From Betaproteobacteria bacterium (GTDB lineage: Bacteria > Pseudomonadota > Gammaproteobacteria > Burkholderiales > SG8-39): a DNA stretch of 64,000 nt. The translations under genes were made by a program, and so were the position numbers. The DNA lies in the NCBI GenBank assembly GCA_009693435.1, contig SHXF01000001.1, forward strand, positions 62,001 through 126,000, read 5' to 3'. The notes under the pieces are model-generated. The model did not search any database. It was not told the DNA's origin and saw nothing but the letters and a program-made list of their open reading frames with translations. Numbering within the stretch: the first letter of the stretch is position 1; each line of letters begins with the position of its first letter. This document shows positions 37,643 through 45,340 of this stretch, piece after piece.

Positions 37643-40513
37643 ATGAATACGCCAGCGCAAACGTTGAATCCGCTCGTCCAGCTTCGTGAATTCGGCCAGA
37701 GCCCGTGGTACGACTACATCCGCAAGGGACTGATCACCTCCGGCGAGCTGCAGGCCCTGATAGACAACGATGCCCTCATGGGCATCACCTCCAACCCGTC
37801 AATTTTCGAGAAGGCCATCGGCGGCAGCTCGGACTACAACCAGGCGCTAATGCCTATCGCCTCCGGCGTGACCGGCATCAAGGAAATCTACGAGGCCCTG
37901 GCCATTCGGGACATACAGGACGCTTCGGACCTGATGTATCCGGTGTACCAGAAGTCCCAGACCCGGGACGGCTACGTCAGCCTCGAAGTCTCGCCGGACC
38001 TCGCGTTCAATACGCAAGGAACTATCGAGGAGGCGATCCGCCTGCATAAGGCTGTCGGGCGCGAGAACGTCATGATCAAGGTTCCCGGCACGCCCGAAGG
38101 CTTGCCGGCCGTCGAGCACCTGCTGTCCCTGGGCATTAACGTCAACGTGACCCTGCTGTTCGGCGTGGACGTCTACGAGCAGGTGGCCTGGACCTATGTG
38201 TCGGGGCTGGAGAAACTGAGCGCTGCGGGGGGCGACGTGCGGAAAATCGCGTCGGTCGCCAGTTTCTTCATCAGCCGTATCGATACATTGGTCGATAGCC
38301 TCCTCGAGACGAAGCTGAAGGAAGCCTCCTCCCCGATGGACAAGGCCGCGCTGCAGAGCCTCATGGGCAAAGTGGCCATCGCCAACGCCAAGATCGCCTA
38401 CGAAAAATTCCAGGAGATCTTTGCGAGCAGCCGCTGGCAGGCGCTCAAGGCAAAGGGCGCGAAGGTGCAGCGCCTGCTCTGGGCCAGCACCGGTACCAAG
38501 AACCCGAAATACCCGGACACCTATTACGTGGACGAGCTGATCGGCCCCGACACGGTGAATACCCTGCCCGCGGCCACCTACAACGCGTTCCGGGACCACG
38601 GCAAGCTGCGCAACAGTCTGCTCGAGGGTGTCGCGGATGCCCGCGCGACCATGGACCGCCTGGCCGATTGCAAGATCGACATCAGTGAGGTCTCCAGGAA
38701 GCTGCTCGCGGACGGCGCGAAGCTGTTCCTCGATTCGTTCGATCAGCTGATGGGGGTGATCAGCCAGAAGCGCAAAGAGCTGCTGGGCGCCAAGCTGAGC
38801 CGTCAGACCTATACGCTGGGCGCAGTGGAGGCAGGCGTGCAGGGGAGGCTGGGGGAATTGCGGCAGTCGGGCTTCGTGCGCCGGCTCTGGGCGAAAGATC
38901 CCGGCCTGTGGCACAAGGACCCCGCGCACCAGAAGATCATCGCCAACGCGCTCGGCTGGCTGCACGTCACCGAACGTCAGGTGCATCATCTGACGCGCAT
39001 CCGCGGCGTGGCAGAAGCGGTGCGCGCGGCGGGCTTCAAGCATGCGCTCCTGCTCGGCATGGGCGGCAGCAGCCTCTGTCCCGAGGTCTTCCGCATGACT
39101 TTCGGCGTCCTGCCGGGCTTCCCGGAGCTGCACGTCCTGGATAGCACCGCGCCCGACCAGGTCCGCAGCTTCGAGAAGCGGGTGGACCTCGCCAGCACGC
39201 TTTGCATCGTATCGAGCAAATCCGGATCGACCACCGAGCCGCTGGTGTTCTACCAGTACTTCTTCGAGCAGATGCGCAAGGTCAAAGGCGACAAGGCGGG
39301 CGATAATTTCATCGCCATCACCGACCCGGGCTCATTGCTCGAAAGTCTGGCCAAGGAGAGCAAGTTCCGCGACATCCTGCCGGGCGTGCCGGACATCGGC
39401 GGGCGCTATTCGGCGCTGTCCAACTTCGGCATCGTCCCAGCCGCGATCATGGGAGTCAACGTCGAGCACCTGCTGTACCGGGCCGAGCGCATGCGTCATA
39501 GCTGCGACTCCTGCGTGCCGCCGGAGGAAAATCCCGGCGTGATGCTGGGCGTGGCGATGGCCGAGCTGGCCATGCAGGGGCGCGACAAAATCACCTTTAT
39601 CACCTCACCGGCGATCAGCGACCTGGGCGCCTGGCTGGAACAGCTCATTGCCGAGAGCACCGGCAAGGAAGGCAAAGGAATTGTCCCCATAGATGACGAA
39701 CCGCTGGGCGCGCCTGAGGCCTACGGCAGTGATCGTTTCTTCGCCTACATCCGCTATTCGGGCGGCGCCGACCCGGCGCAGGATGCGAAGGTCGCGGCGC
39801 TCGAGGCGGCCGGCCATCCCGTGGTGCGCATCGAGCTGTCCGACCTCATCAATCTCGGCGAGGAGTTTTTCCTGTGGGAGATGGCGACCGCAGTGGCCGG
39901 CTCGCTCATGGGGATCAACGCCTTCGATCAGCCGAATGTGCAGGAGAGTAAGGACATCACCAGGAACTACCTGGACGAATACAGGAAAAACGGACGCCTG
40001 CCCGAGGAAACGTCGATCCTTGACGTGGACGGAGTAAGGATTTACGGGGACGCTGCCTGCCGCGAGACGCTCAAGGGCGCCACTACCCTGGATGCGGCGC
40101 TGAAGGCGCACCTGGCGCGCGTCAAGCCGGGCGACTACGTGGCGCTGAACGCGTATGTGGAGCGGTCGGACGCCGCGCACCAGGCGCTGCAGGGCATGCG
40201 CGTGCGTGTGCGCGATCGGAAGATAGTGGCCACGACGCTGGGATACGGACCGCGCTTCCTGCACTCGACCGGACAGTTGCACAAGGGCGGGCCGAATTCG
40301 GGGGTGTTCCTCCAGATTACCTCGGACGATGCGCAGGACCTCGCGATCCCGGGCGAGTCCTACACGTTTGGCGTGCTCAAGGCGGCGCAGGCACTCGGGG
40401 ATTTCGTTTGCCTGGGCAAGCGCAATCGCCGCGCAATGCGCGTGCACCTGGGAGCGGACGTGAACGCGGGGCTAACCAAGCTCAGCGAGGCCTGGGCGAA
40501 GGCGCTGGGATAA
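37643..40513 (+). CDS. tal-pgi: Bifunctional transaldolase / glucose-6-phosphate isomerase
   Basis: A 956-residue fusion. Residues 1 to about 370 are transaldolase: LMGITSNPSIFEKAIGGS, VSLEVSPDLAFNT, the Schiff-base Lys in VMIKVPGTPEGLPAVEHL and LWASTGTKNPKYPDTYYVDELIGPDTVNTLP. Residues from about 400 are a phosphosugar-isomerase domain: LLGMGGSSLCPEVFR, LCIVSSKSGSTTEPL and GGRYSALSNFGIVPAAIMG. It links the non-oxidative pentose phosphate branch to glycolysis. Such fusions are known in several bacteria. GGAGG lies just before the ATG. A transketolase relic precedes it directly. Confidence 0.94.
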   Translation: MNTPAQTLNPLVQLREFGQSPWYDYIRKGLITSGELQALIDNDALMGITSNPSIFEKAIGGSSDYNQALMPIASGVTGIKEIYEALAIRDIQDASDLMYPVYQKSQTRDGYVSLEVSPDLAFNTQGTIEEAIRLHKAVGRENVMIKVPGTPEGLPAVEHLLSLGINVNVTLLFGVDVYEQVAWTYVSGLEKLSAAGGDVRKIASVASFFISRIDTLVDSLLETKLKEASSPMDKAALQSLMGKVAIANAKIAYEKFQEIFASSRWQALKAKGAKVQRLLWASTGTKNPKYPDTYYVDELIGPDTVNTLPAATYNAFRDHGKLRNSLLEGVADARATMDRLADCKIDISEVSRKLLADGAKLFLDSFDQLMGVISQKRKELLGAKLSRQTYTLGAVEAGVQGRLGELRQSGFVRRLWAKDPGLWHKDPAHQKIIANALGWLHVTERQVHHLTRIRGVAEAVRAAGFKHALLLGMGGSSLCPEVFRMTFGVLPGFPELHVLDSTAPDQVRSFEKRVDLASTLCIVSSKSGSTTEPLVFYQYFFEQMRKVKGDKAGDNFIAITDPGSLLESLAKESKFRDILPGVPDIGGRYSALSNFGIVPAAIMGVNVEHLLYRAERMRHSCDSCVPPEENPGVMLGVAMAELAMQGRDKITFITSPAISDLGAWLEQLIAESTGKEGKGIVPIDDEPLGAPEAYGSDRFFAYIRYSGGADPAQDAKVAALEAAGHPVVRIELSDLINLGEEFFLWEMATAVAGSLMGINAFDQPNVQESKDITRNYLDEYRKNGRLPEETSILDVDGVRIYGDAACRETLKGATTLDAALKAHLARVKPGDYVALNAYVERSDAAHQALQGMRVRVRDRKIVATTLGYGPRFLHSTGQLHKGGPNSGVFLQITSDDAQDLAIPGESYTFGVLKAAQALGDFVCLGKRNRRAMRVHLGADVNAGLTKLSEAWAKALG

Positions 40514-40590
40514 GAACTGCCCCGACAATTACGACATTTCGACCAGATAGGCCGGAACCACGCGGAACCACGTTGAGGTTGGCGCGTCTG

Positions 40591-40716
40591 ATGACATGAA
40601 TTTCGCCCGCGTTCGCGCGCACGGGCCGCTTTTCATCGGATCGCGCCATACGCGAATACTGCGAAGGCATCCGGAAGGTCGAGCCTGCGGTGGTGGTTCC
40701 CCGGGCGACGGGCTGA
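40591..40716 (+). pseudogene. Decayed second copy of the glgP 3' end
   Basis: In frame with its final TGA the segment reads GRFSSDRAIREYCEGIRKVEP, against GRFSSDRAIREYCEDIWKVEP at the end of the intact glgP (34938-35029), and the DNA also matches through the stop codon and the following TTCC. The first codons contain a TGA and there is no start. It is the tail of a lost phosphorylase gene or of a duplicated block. Confidence 0.85.
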
Positions 40717-40755
40717 TTCCCGCCGGAAAGCGCCGGCCAGGCAGTCCGGCTCCGT

Positions 40756-42510
40756 TCAGGCCGCGTGCAGGCTCATCCGCCCGCCTTCCCCCGGTTCCAG
40801 CACCAGGCGTTTGCCGTGGAATCCGGCCACCTGTGCCCGGTGGGCGATGCTCATCACCATTGCATCGGGCAATCGTTCGCGCAGCAGCGTGTAGAGCAGC
40901 GATTCGTTCGCCTCGTCGAGCGATGCCGTCGCCTCGTCGAGAAACAGCCAGTCGGGCTTGTTGAGAAGCACGCGCGCCATGGCAAGGCGCTGTTGTTCGC
41001 CGCCGCTCATCGACATGGACCAGTTGCTTACCTCGTCCAGGCGCTCCGCGTGCGCGGCGAGGTGCACCGCGCGCAACGCTTCAGACAGGACCGCTTCGCT
41101 GAAACTGCCCGCAGGCGAGGGAAAGGTGACCACGTCGCGCAGGCTGCCGATCGGCAAGTACGGTTTTTGCGGGAGGAACAGCACGCGCGCTCCGGCCGGG
41201 AGGTGGATCGAGCCACGGCCATACGGCCAGATTCCCGCGATGGCGCGAAACAGGGTGCTCTTGCCGCTGCCCGAAGGGCCGGTGAGCAGCACTTTTTCAC
41301 CGGCAGCGATTTCGAAACAGCCATCGGCGACGATCACCCGGGCGGTTCCCTCCGCCCCGGGTGGCAGTGCGAGATCGAGGTGTTCGACCTTCAGTGTCTC
41401 ACCGCCGGAATCGCCGCGGATACCCCGGGCATCGTCCGCTTCGCGGGTTGTTTCCTGCAATGCGCCCTGAAAGGTGATCAGCCGGTCGACGCTCGCTTTC
41501 CAGCCCGCCAGCATGCCGTAGGCGTTCACGAACCAGGACAGGGAACCCTGCACTTCGGCGAACGCGTTGGAGATCTGTGTCAGTCCGCCGAGCGTGATGG
41601 CGCCGGAGAAAAAGCGCGGGGCGGCCACGACATAGGGAAACACGACGGCTATCTGCGTGTACCCGGCGGTGAATCCCGTGAGGCGCTTGGTATAGCGCAT
41701 CACGTCCCACCAGTTGGCGCGAATGTGCTCGAAGCGCTCGAGCAGGCCGCGCCGCTCGGACTGCTCGCCGTGGTACAAGGCGATGCCCTCCGCATGTTCC
41801 CGCAATCTCACCATGCTGAAGCGGAAGTCCGCCTCCAGCCGTTCCTTGCGGAAGCTGATGCCTATCAGGGGCCGCCCGATGTAATGCGTAAGCACGCTCG
41901 CCACTGCGGCGTAGAGAATGGCCACCCAGACCATGTAACCCGGTAGGGTGATGTCGCTTTCGCCCAGCATGAAGGTCAACGGGCCGGAAACGCTCCACAG
42001 AATGGCGATGAAGGACACCAGCGTCACCACCGAGCTGAGCAGGCCCAGCGACAGCGTCAGCGTGCCGTCGGTGAAGAGGCGCAGGTCTTCCGCGATCCGC
42101 TGGTCGGGATTGTCGGTGCCGCGGTGTTGCAGTTCCAGGCGGTAATACACCTGCTTGTCCAGCCACTCGGCGAGGTACTCGCGGGTCAGCCATGCCCGCC
42201 AGCGCATTTCCAGCATTTGCATCAGGTACAGCTTGTACACCGCAAGGACGATGTAGCCGGTGGCGAGGAAGAAAAAATACAGCAGCAGATCCTTGAAGTC
42301 CTCGAAATTCTTCTGTTCCAGCGAATTGTAGAAACCGCGGTTCCAGTCGTTGAATTGCACGGCCATGAACACCAGGCCCAGCGTGAGCCCGACAATGGCA
42401 GCGAGCAGTCCGCGCGCGCGCCAGCGCTCTTCGGAATTCCAGTAGGGTTTGATCAACTGCCACAGGTTGCTGAGGAAGGAAGCCCCGTGGATGAGGAGAT
42501 GTCGTTGCAT
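40756..42510 (-). CDS. YddA/SbmA-like ABC transporter, fused permease and ATPase
   Basis: A 584-residue half transporter of the ABC_membrane_2 group. Four to six membrane helices lie in residues 1-330 (LLAAIVGLTLGLVFMAVQF, LLLYFFFLATGYIVLAVYKLYLMQML), with EMRWRAWLTREYLAEWL and FRKERLEADFRFSMVRLREHAEGIA as family motifs. The ATPase has Walker A GPSGSGKSTLFRA, signature MSGGEQQRLAMARVLL and Walker B WLFLDEATASLDE. Relatives take up cobalamin or peptides (Rv1819c, BacA/SbmA); the substrate here is unknown. Confidence 0.9.
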   Translation of the reverse strand: MQRHLLIHGASFLSNLWQLIKPYWNSEERWRARGLLAAIVGLTLGLVFMAVQFNDWNRGFYNSLEQKNFEDFKDLLLYFFFLATGYIVLAVYKLYLMQMLEMRWRAWLTREYLAEWLDKQVYYRLELQHRGTDNPDQRIAEDLRLFTDGTLTLSLGLLSSVVTLVSFIAILWSVSGPLTFMLGESDITLPGYMVWVAILYAAVASVLTHYIGRPLIGISFRKERLEADFRFSMVRLREHAEGIALYHGEQSERRGLLERFEHIRANWWDVMRYTKRLTGFTAGYTQIAVVFPYVVAAPRFFSGAITLGGLTQISNAFAEVQGSLSWFVNAYGMLAGWKASVDRLITFQGALQETTREADDARGIRGDSGGETLKVEHLDLALPPGAEGTARVIVADGCFEIAAGEKVLLTGPSGSGKSTLFRAIAGIWPYGRGSIHLPAGARVLFLPQKPYLPIGSLRDVVTFPSPAGSFSEAVLSEALRAVHLAAHAERLDEVSNWSMSMSGGEQQRLAMARVLLNKPDWLFLDEATASLDEANESLLYTLLRERLPDAMVMSIAHRAQVAGFHGKRLVLEPGEGGRMSLHAA

Positions 42511-42601
42511 GAAGGTCCGTCCGGTTTCAGGTTGTTTGCATTGCGGGTGTGCTCGGCTGTCGTCTTGCTCGCCCCCGCATCTTGCAGGGCGTTCCCGTTT
42601 T

Positions 42602-42726
42602 GTCTCGCGTGTGTCGCGTGCGTCGCGTGTGTCGCATGTGTCGCATGTGTCGCGTGTGTCGCGTGTGTCGCGTGTGTCGCGTGTGTCGCGTGTGTCGCGT
42701 GTGTCGCGTGTGTCGCTTATGTCGCG
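42602..42726. repeat. 9-bp tandem repeat, about 14 copies
   Basis: GTGTCGCGT repeats with a few GTGTCGCAT and one GCGTCGCGT variant between two minus-strand genes. All three plus-strand frames stay open because the unit is three codons long, producing false Cys-Val-Ala-rich frames; there are no spacers, so it is not a CRISPR. Confidence 0.93.
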
Positions 42727-42785
42727 CGCGCGATCGGTGGCGGCATGTCTGCCGCAATCGCGTCACCTCCTCGCGCCAGCGGGCC

Positions 42786-43547
42786 TCAGGCGGCAATCGT
42801 GGCGGCAATCGTGGCGGCAAAACGCGGATAGGTTTCGCCGATCTCCGCGAGGATACGGTCGCGGATCAATGCGAGCAGCCTGCCATCGGGAAGCGCTGTC
42901 TCGGGGACTTGCGCGGGCACTTCGATCGCAAAACCGGTGTGATCGAGAATTTCTTCGACACTGTGGCCGGGGTGCACCGATTCGAGCCGGAAGCGCTTGG
43001 CGGCCTTGTCAAAACTGAACAGGCCGAGCCCGGTGATCATGGCATGGGGGCCGCCGCTGCGATACACATTCGGTGGACTGGTGCCCGGGGCGCTGATGAA
43101 CTCCACCTTGGGCACCATCACCCGCCGCGTGTGTTCTTCGCGGAACAGGATGACGCGCGGCACGAGGCAGTAGAGGTAGGCGGACCCGAACGAGCCCGGC
43201 CAGCGCACCTCTGTCGCGGGGTAAGCTCCGGTGCCCACCAGGTTGATGTTGCCCTCGCCGTCGATCTGTCCGCCGCCCAGGAAGAATGCGTCTATGCGGC
43301 CCTGCGCCGCCATGTCGAACAGTTCCACCCCGCCATTGGTGAACGAATTGTTGCGATTGGAGCCGAGCACGGTGACCTGCATCGCGCCGCCGGACAACTC
43401 GCGCGCCAGCAGCGCACCGGATCCCGGAATAGGCGAGGCCGCGCCGACCGCGACATGGCGGCAGCCTGCCAGCAAGTTCGCAATCGAGGCGATGAGGCGT
43501 TCTGTCGGGGTGCATTGCCTGTCCGGCGGCGTCCTTGTCCGGTTCAC
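42786..43547 (-). CDS. CoA-transferase subunit B (glutaconate/3-oxoacid type)
   Basis: A 253-residue family I CoA-transferase subunit. IPGSGALLARELSGGAMQVTVLGSNRNNSF, VELFDMAAQGRIDAFFLGGGQIDGEGNINLVG and EGRV-like PKVEFISAPGT match the beta subunits of glutaconate-type enzymes. It pairs with subunit A just upstream, overlapping by four bases. The C-terminus ends ATIAATIAA, from a 12-bp tandem repeat at the gene end, which is an odd extension. The acid substrate is not identifiable. Confidence 0.88.
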   Translation of the reverse strand: MNRTRTPPDRQCTPTERLIASIANLLAGCRHVAVGAASPIPGSGALLARELSGGAMQVTVLGSNRNNSFTNGGVELFDMAAQGRIDAFFLGGGQIDGEGNINLVGTGAYPATEVRWPGSFGSAYLYCLVPRVILFREEHTRRVMVPKVEFISAPGTSPPNVYRSGGPHAMITGLGLFSFDKAAKRFRLESVHPGHSVEEILDHTGFAIEVPAQVPETALPDGRLLALIRDRILAEIGETYPRFAATIAATIAA

Positions 43548-44377
43548 GCGGCCTGCTCCGCGCAGCGTTCGTCGCCGGCCAGCCAGGCATCCACGTAACG
43601 GCCGAATCCTTCCGCTGTTTTCGCCAGCCTGACATAGCGCGCGATGGCCGCTTCGTCATCGCCATAGGCCTCGCGAAACGCGAGGGGCCAGGCACCGCGC
43701 CTGGCGAGCGCCACGCCCGACACGTAGATCGCGGGCAGCACACCGGCCGATCGCTCAGCGTCGTCGAACAGGTCGGTGTCGGTGATTGCCTCGACGCTCA
43801 CCAGCGTCTGCGCCGAGGCATGCGCCATGGTGAGCAATTCGCGCTCGCGGCCGATGAACACGTTGCCCCGGCGGTCCGCCAGCGGCGCATGGAACAGCGC
43901 AATGTCCGGCCGTATCGCGGGCAGTGCGACGATGGGGTCGCCCGGCTGAAACGGATTGTCGATCACCTTCCAGTCGCTGCGATGGGCGACAAGGTCGCTG
44001 CCTATCAGCCCGCGCAACGGCATGAAAGGCAGGCCCTTCTGTGCCGCCTGCAGCCCCGCGTGTATGGCGGGGCAGGTCGCATCGAGAATGCGTATGCGTC
44101 GTTCGCGCAGCGCGGCGATGAAGGCGTGCGCCGGCCCGTACTCGCCCAGGGTGACGGCGGAGGTTTCTATCGTTTCCACGCAGCCGGCGCCGATGAGGAT
44201 GTCGGCCTGCAGGCCGGATGTCGGCACGCAAACCAGGTGCAGGCCGCGCACCTTGCGCCGTACCAGTTCGCGCGTGACCGCCATTGCGATGCCGCAGGTA
44301 TCGCGCGGGACGGCAAGTTTGGCGCCGTCCGGAATGGCGGCGGCGAGTGCTTCTACGGTGCGCATGAGAGAGGGCAT
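43544..44377 (-). CDS. CoA-transferase subunit A (glutaconate/3-oxoacid type)
   Basis: A 277-residue partner subunit. GIAMAVTRELVRRKVRGLHLVCVPTSGLQADILIGAGCVETIETS and VALPAIRPDIALFHAPLADRRGNV are the typical alpha-subunit features. With subunit B it would exchange CoA between acyl-CoA and a free acid. The pair is isolated from obvious beta-oxidation genes. The ATG overlaps nothing upstream; the repeat-rich stretch before higA lies beyond. Confidence 0.88.
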   Translation of the reverse strand: MPSLMRTVEALAAAIPDGAKLAVPRDTCGIAMAVTRELVRRKVRGLHLVCVPTSGLQADILIGAGCVETIETSAVTLGEYGPAHAFIAALRERRIRILDATCPAIHAGLQAAQKGLPFMPLRGLIGSDLVAHRSDWKVIDNPFQPGDPIVALPAIRPDIALFHAPLADRRGNVFIGRERELLTMAHASAQTLVSVEAITDTDLFDDAERSAGVLPAIYVSGVALARRGAWPLAFREAYGDDEAAIARYVRLAKTAEGFGRYVDAWLAGDERCAEQAA

Positions 44378-44514
44378 GGTGGGTCGAGGTCGAGTGCTTC
44401 GTATGCTAAATCAGAACCGGTCAATTGCCGGGGTTGGTCGTATGGCGGTCGCGCAGGTAGTGCGAAACGCTGCGCCGGATCCCTTCTCACGGGGGCAAAA
44501 GGCGTTCAATTGCG

Positions 44515-44592
44515 TCAACGAACGACCCATTCAACGAACGACCCATTCAACGAACCAACGAACGACCCATTCAACGAACAACCAATTCAACG
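44515..44592. repeat. Tandem repeat over the 3' end of the higA-like gene
   Basis: Imperfect copies of CAACGAACGACCCATT occur three to four times, with a short interruption. On the minus strand each contains CGTTGA, the last codon and stop of the antitoxin gene, so the repeat arose from the gene end. Confidence 0.85.
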
Positions 44593-44918
44593 TTCTTGCC
44601 GGTACGAAGTAACATCGCAACGAGCGTATCCAGCGAGAAGCGTTCCAGCTTCAGATTGACGAGGTCTGATACGCGTGGCCGGGAAACATCGAGAATTTCC
44701 GATGCGGCAACCTGGGTGAGCTTCCTTGCGTGAATCCATTGCGCAATTGCGGTCGCAGCCTCTTCTTTCAGTCGTTGAGACTTGGCAATACGGGTATCTG
44801 CATCCCGCAATAACGCCTTGGCCTCTTCGGGCGAGAACCCCAAGTCCGCGAATACATTGCCATCGGCAGGCGTGAGGTGACTCCTCTTCAGGTCTGAATC
44901 CCCGCGAATGATCTTCAT
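44571..44918 (-). CDS. HigA-like XRE-family antitoxin
   Basis: A 115-residue protein whose C-terminal half is a helix-turn-helix: KLTQVAASEILDVSRPRVSDLVNLKLERFSLDTLVAML. The N-terminal part ([21 protein letters not shown]) is typical of antitoxins that accompany Gp49-like toxins. The gene follows the toxin, overlapping by four bases, the reverse of the usual antitoxin-first order but normal for HigBA. It should bind the toxin and repress the operon. Confidence 0.9.
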   Translation of the reverse strand: MKIIRGDSDLKRSHLTPADGNVFADLGFSPEEAKALLRDADTRIAKSQRLKEEAATAIAQWIHARKLTQVAASEILDVSRPRVSDLVNLKLERFSLDTLVAMLLRTGKNVELVVR

Positions 44919-45250
44919 TTCTCCTTCCTTTCTCTCACCACAGCCATGTATCTGCGCTTCGCAACGTCCTTGTCGCCTTGAGCGGTCTTGTTGGTCTTCT
45001 TCTGAAAGGCATGCAGCACGTACACAGCCTCATCGAATTTCGCGTCGTACATCACGCGGAACCATGCTGCGGCAGTATCCACAATGATTTCGACGACCCC
45101 GGACCCAATCCCGGCTATAGGCTTCCACTCGTCTGGTAGCTCGCCTTTCTGTACTTTGCGCAACTGATAGCCGGCATTTCGCCTGGCGTCTTGAGGGAAT
45201 GCGCGAAGGTCGTCTAACGACCTGCCTCTCCAGTCGATAGGTTTGATCAT
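44915..45250 (-). CDS. HigB/Gp49-like toxin (DUF891)
   Basis: A 111-residue RelE-superfamily protein. IKPIDWRGRSLDDLRAFPQDARRNAGYQLRKVQKG, GSGVVEIIVDTAAAWFRVMYDAKFDEAVYVLHAFQKKT and AKRRYMAVVRERK match phage-derived Gp49-like toxins, which cut mRNA on the ribosome. I start at the ATG at 45250; a frame eleven codons longer crosses the TATAAT element. Confidence 0.9.
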   Translation of the reverse strand: MIKPIDWRGRSLDDLRAFPQDARRNAGYQLRKVQKGELPDEWKPIAGIGSGVVEIIVDTAAAWFRVMYDAKFDEAVYVLHAFQKKTNKTAQGDKDVAKRRYMAVVRERKEK

Positions 45251-45259
45251 GTACAAATA

Positions 45260-45265
45260 ATTATA
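45260..45265 (-). promoter_or_regulatory. TATAAT -10 element just before higB
   Basis: Perfect TATAAT on the minus strand ends nine bases before the toxin ATG, with TTCGCA 18 bases farther upstream as a weak -35. The message would have little or no leader, and no ribosome site is visible. Confidence 0.55.
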
Positions 45266-45340
45266 CAGGTGGTTCGTTGGCAATGCGAATGGCGTTCATT
45301 CCCGCCCAGCCTTTGATCTGGCAAAAGCTCAAACGAATCG

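Noticed and set aside
42602..42726. Possible CRISPR array
   Set aside because: The units are contiguous with no spacers, and no cas gene is present.
42549..43598. Plus-strand open frame with Cys-Arg-Val-rich repeats
   Set aside because: It is kept open by the 9-bp repeat and then runs antisense to the CoA-transferase subunit B gene.
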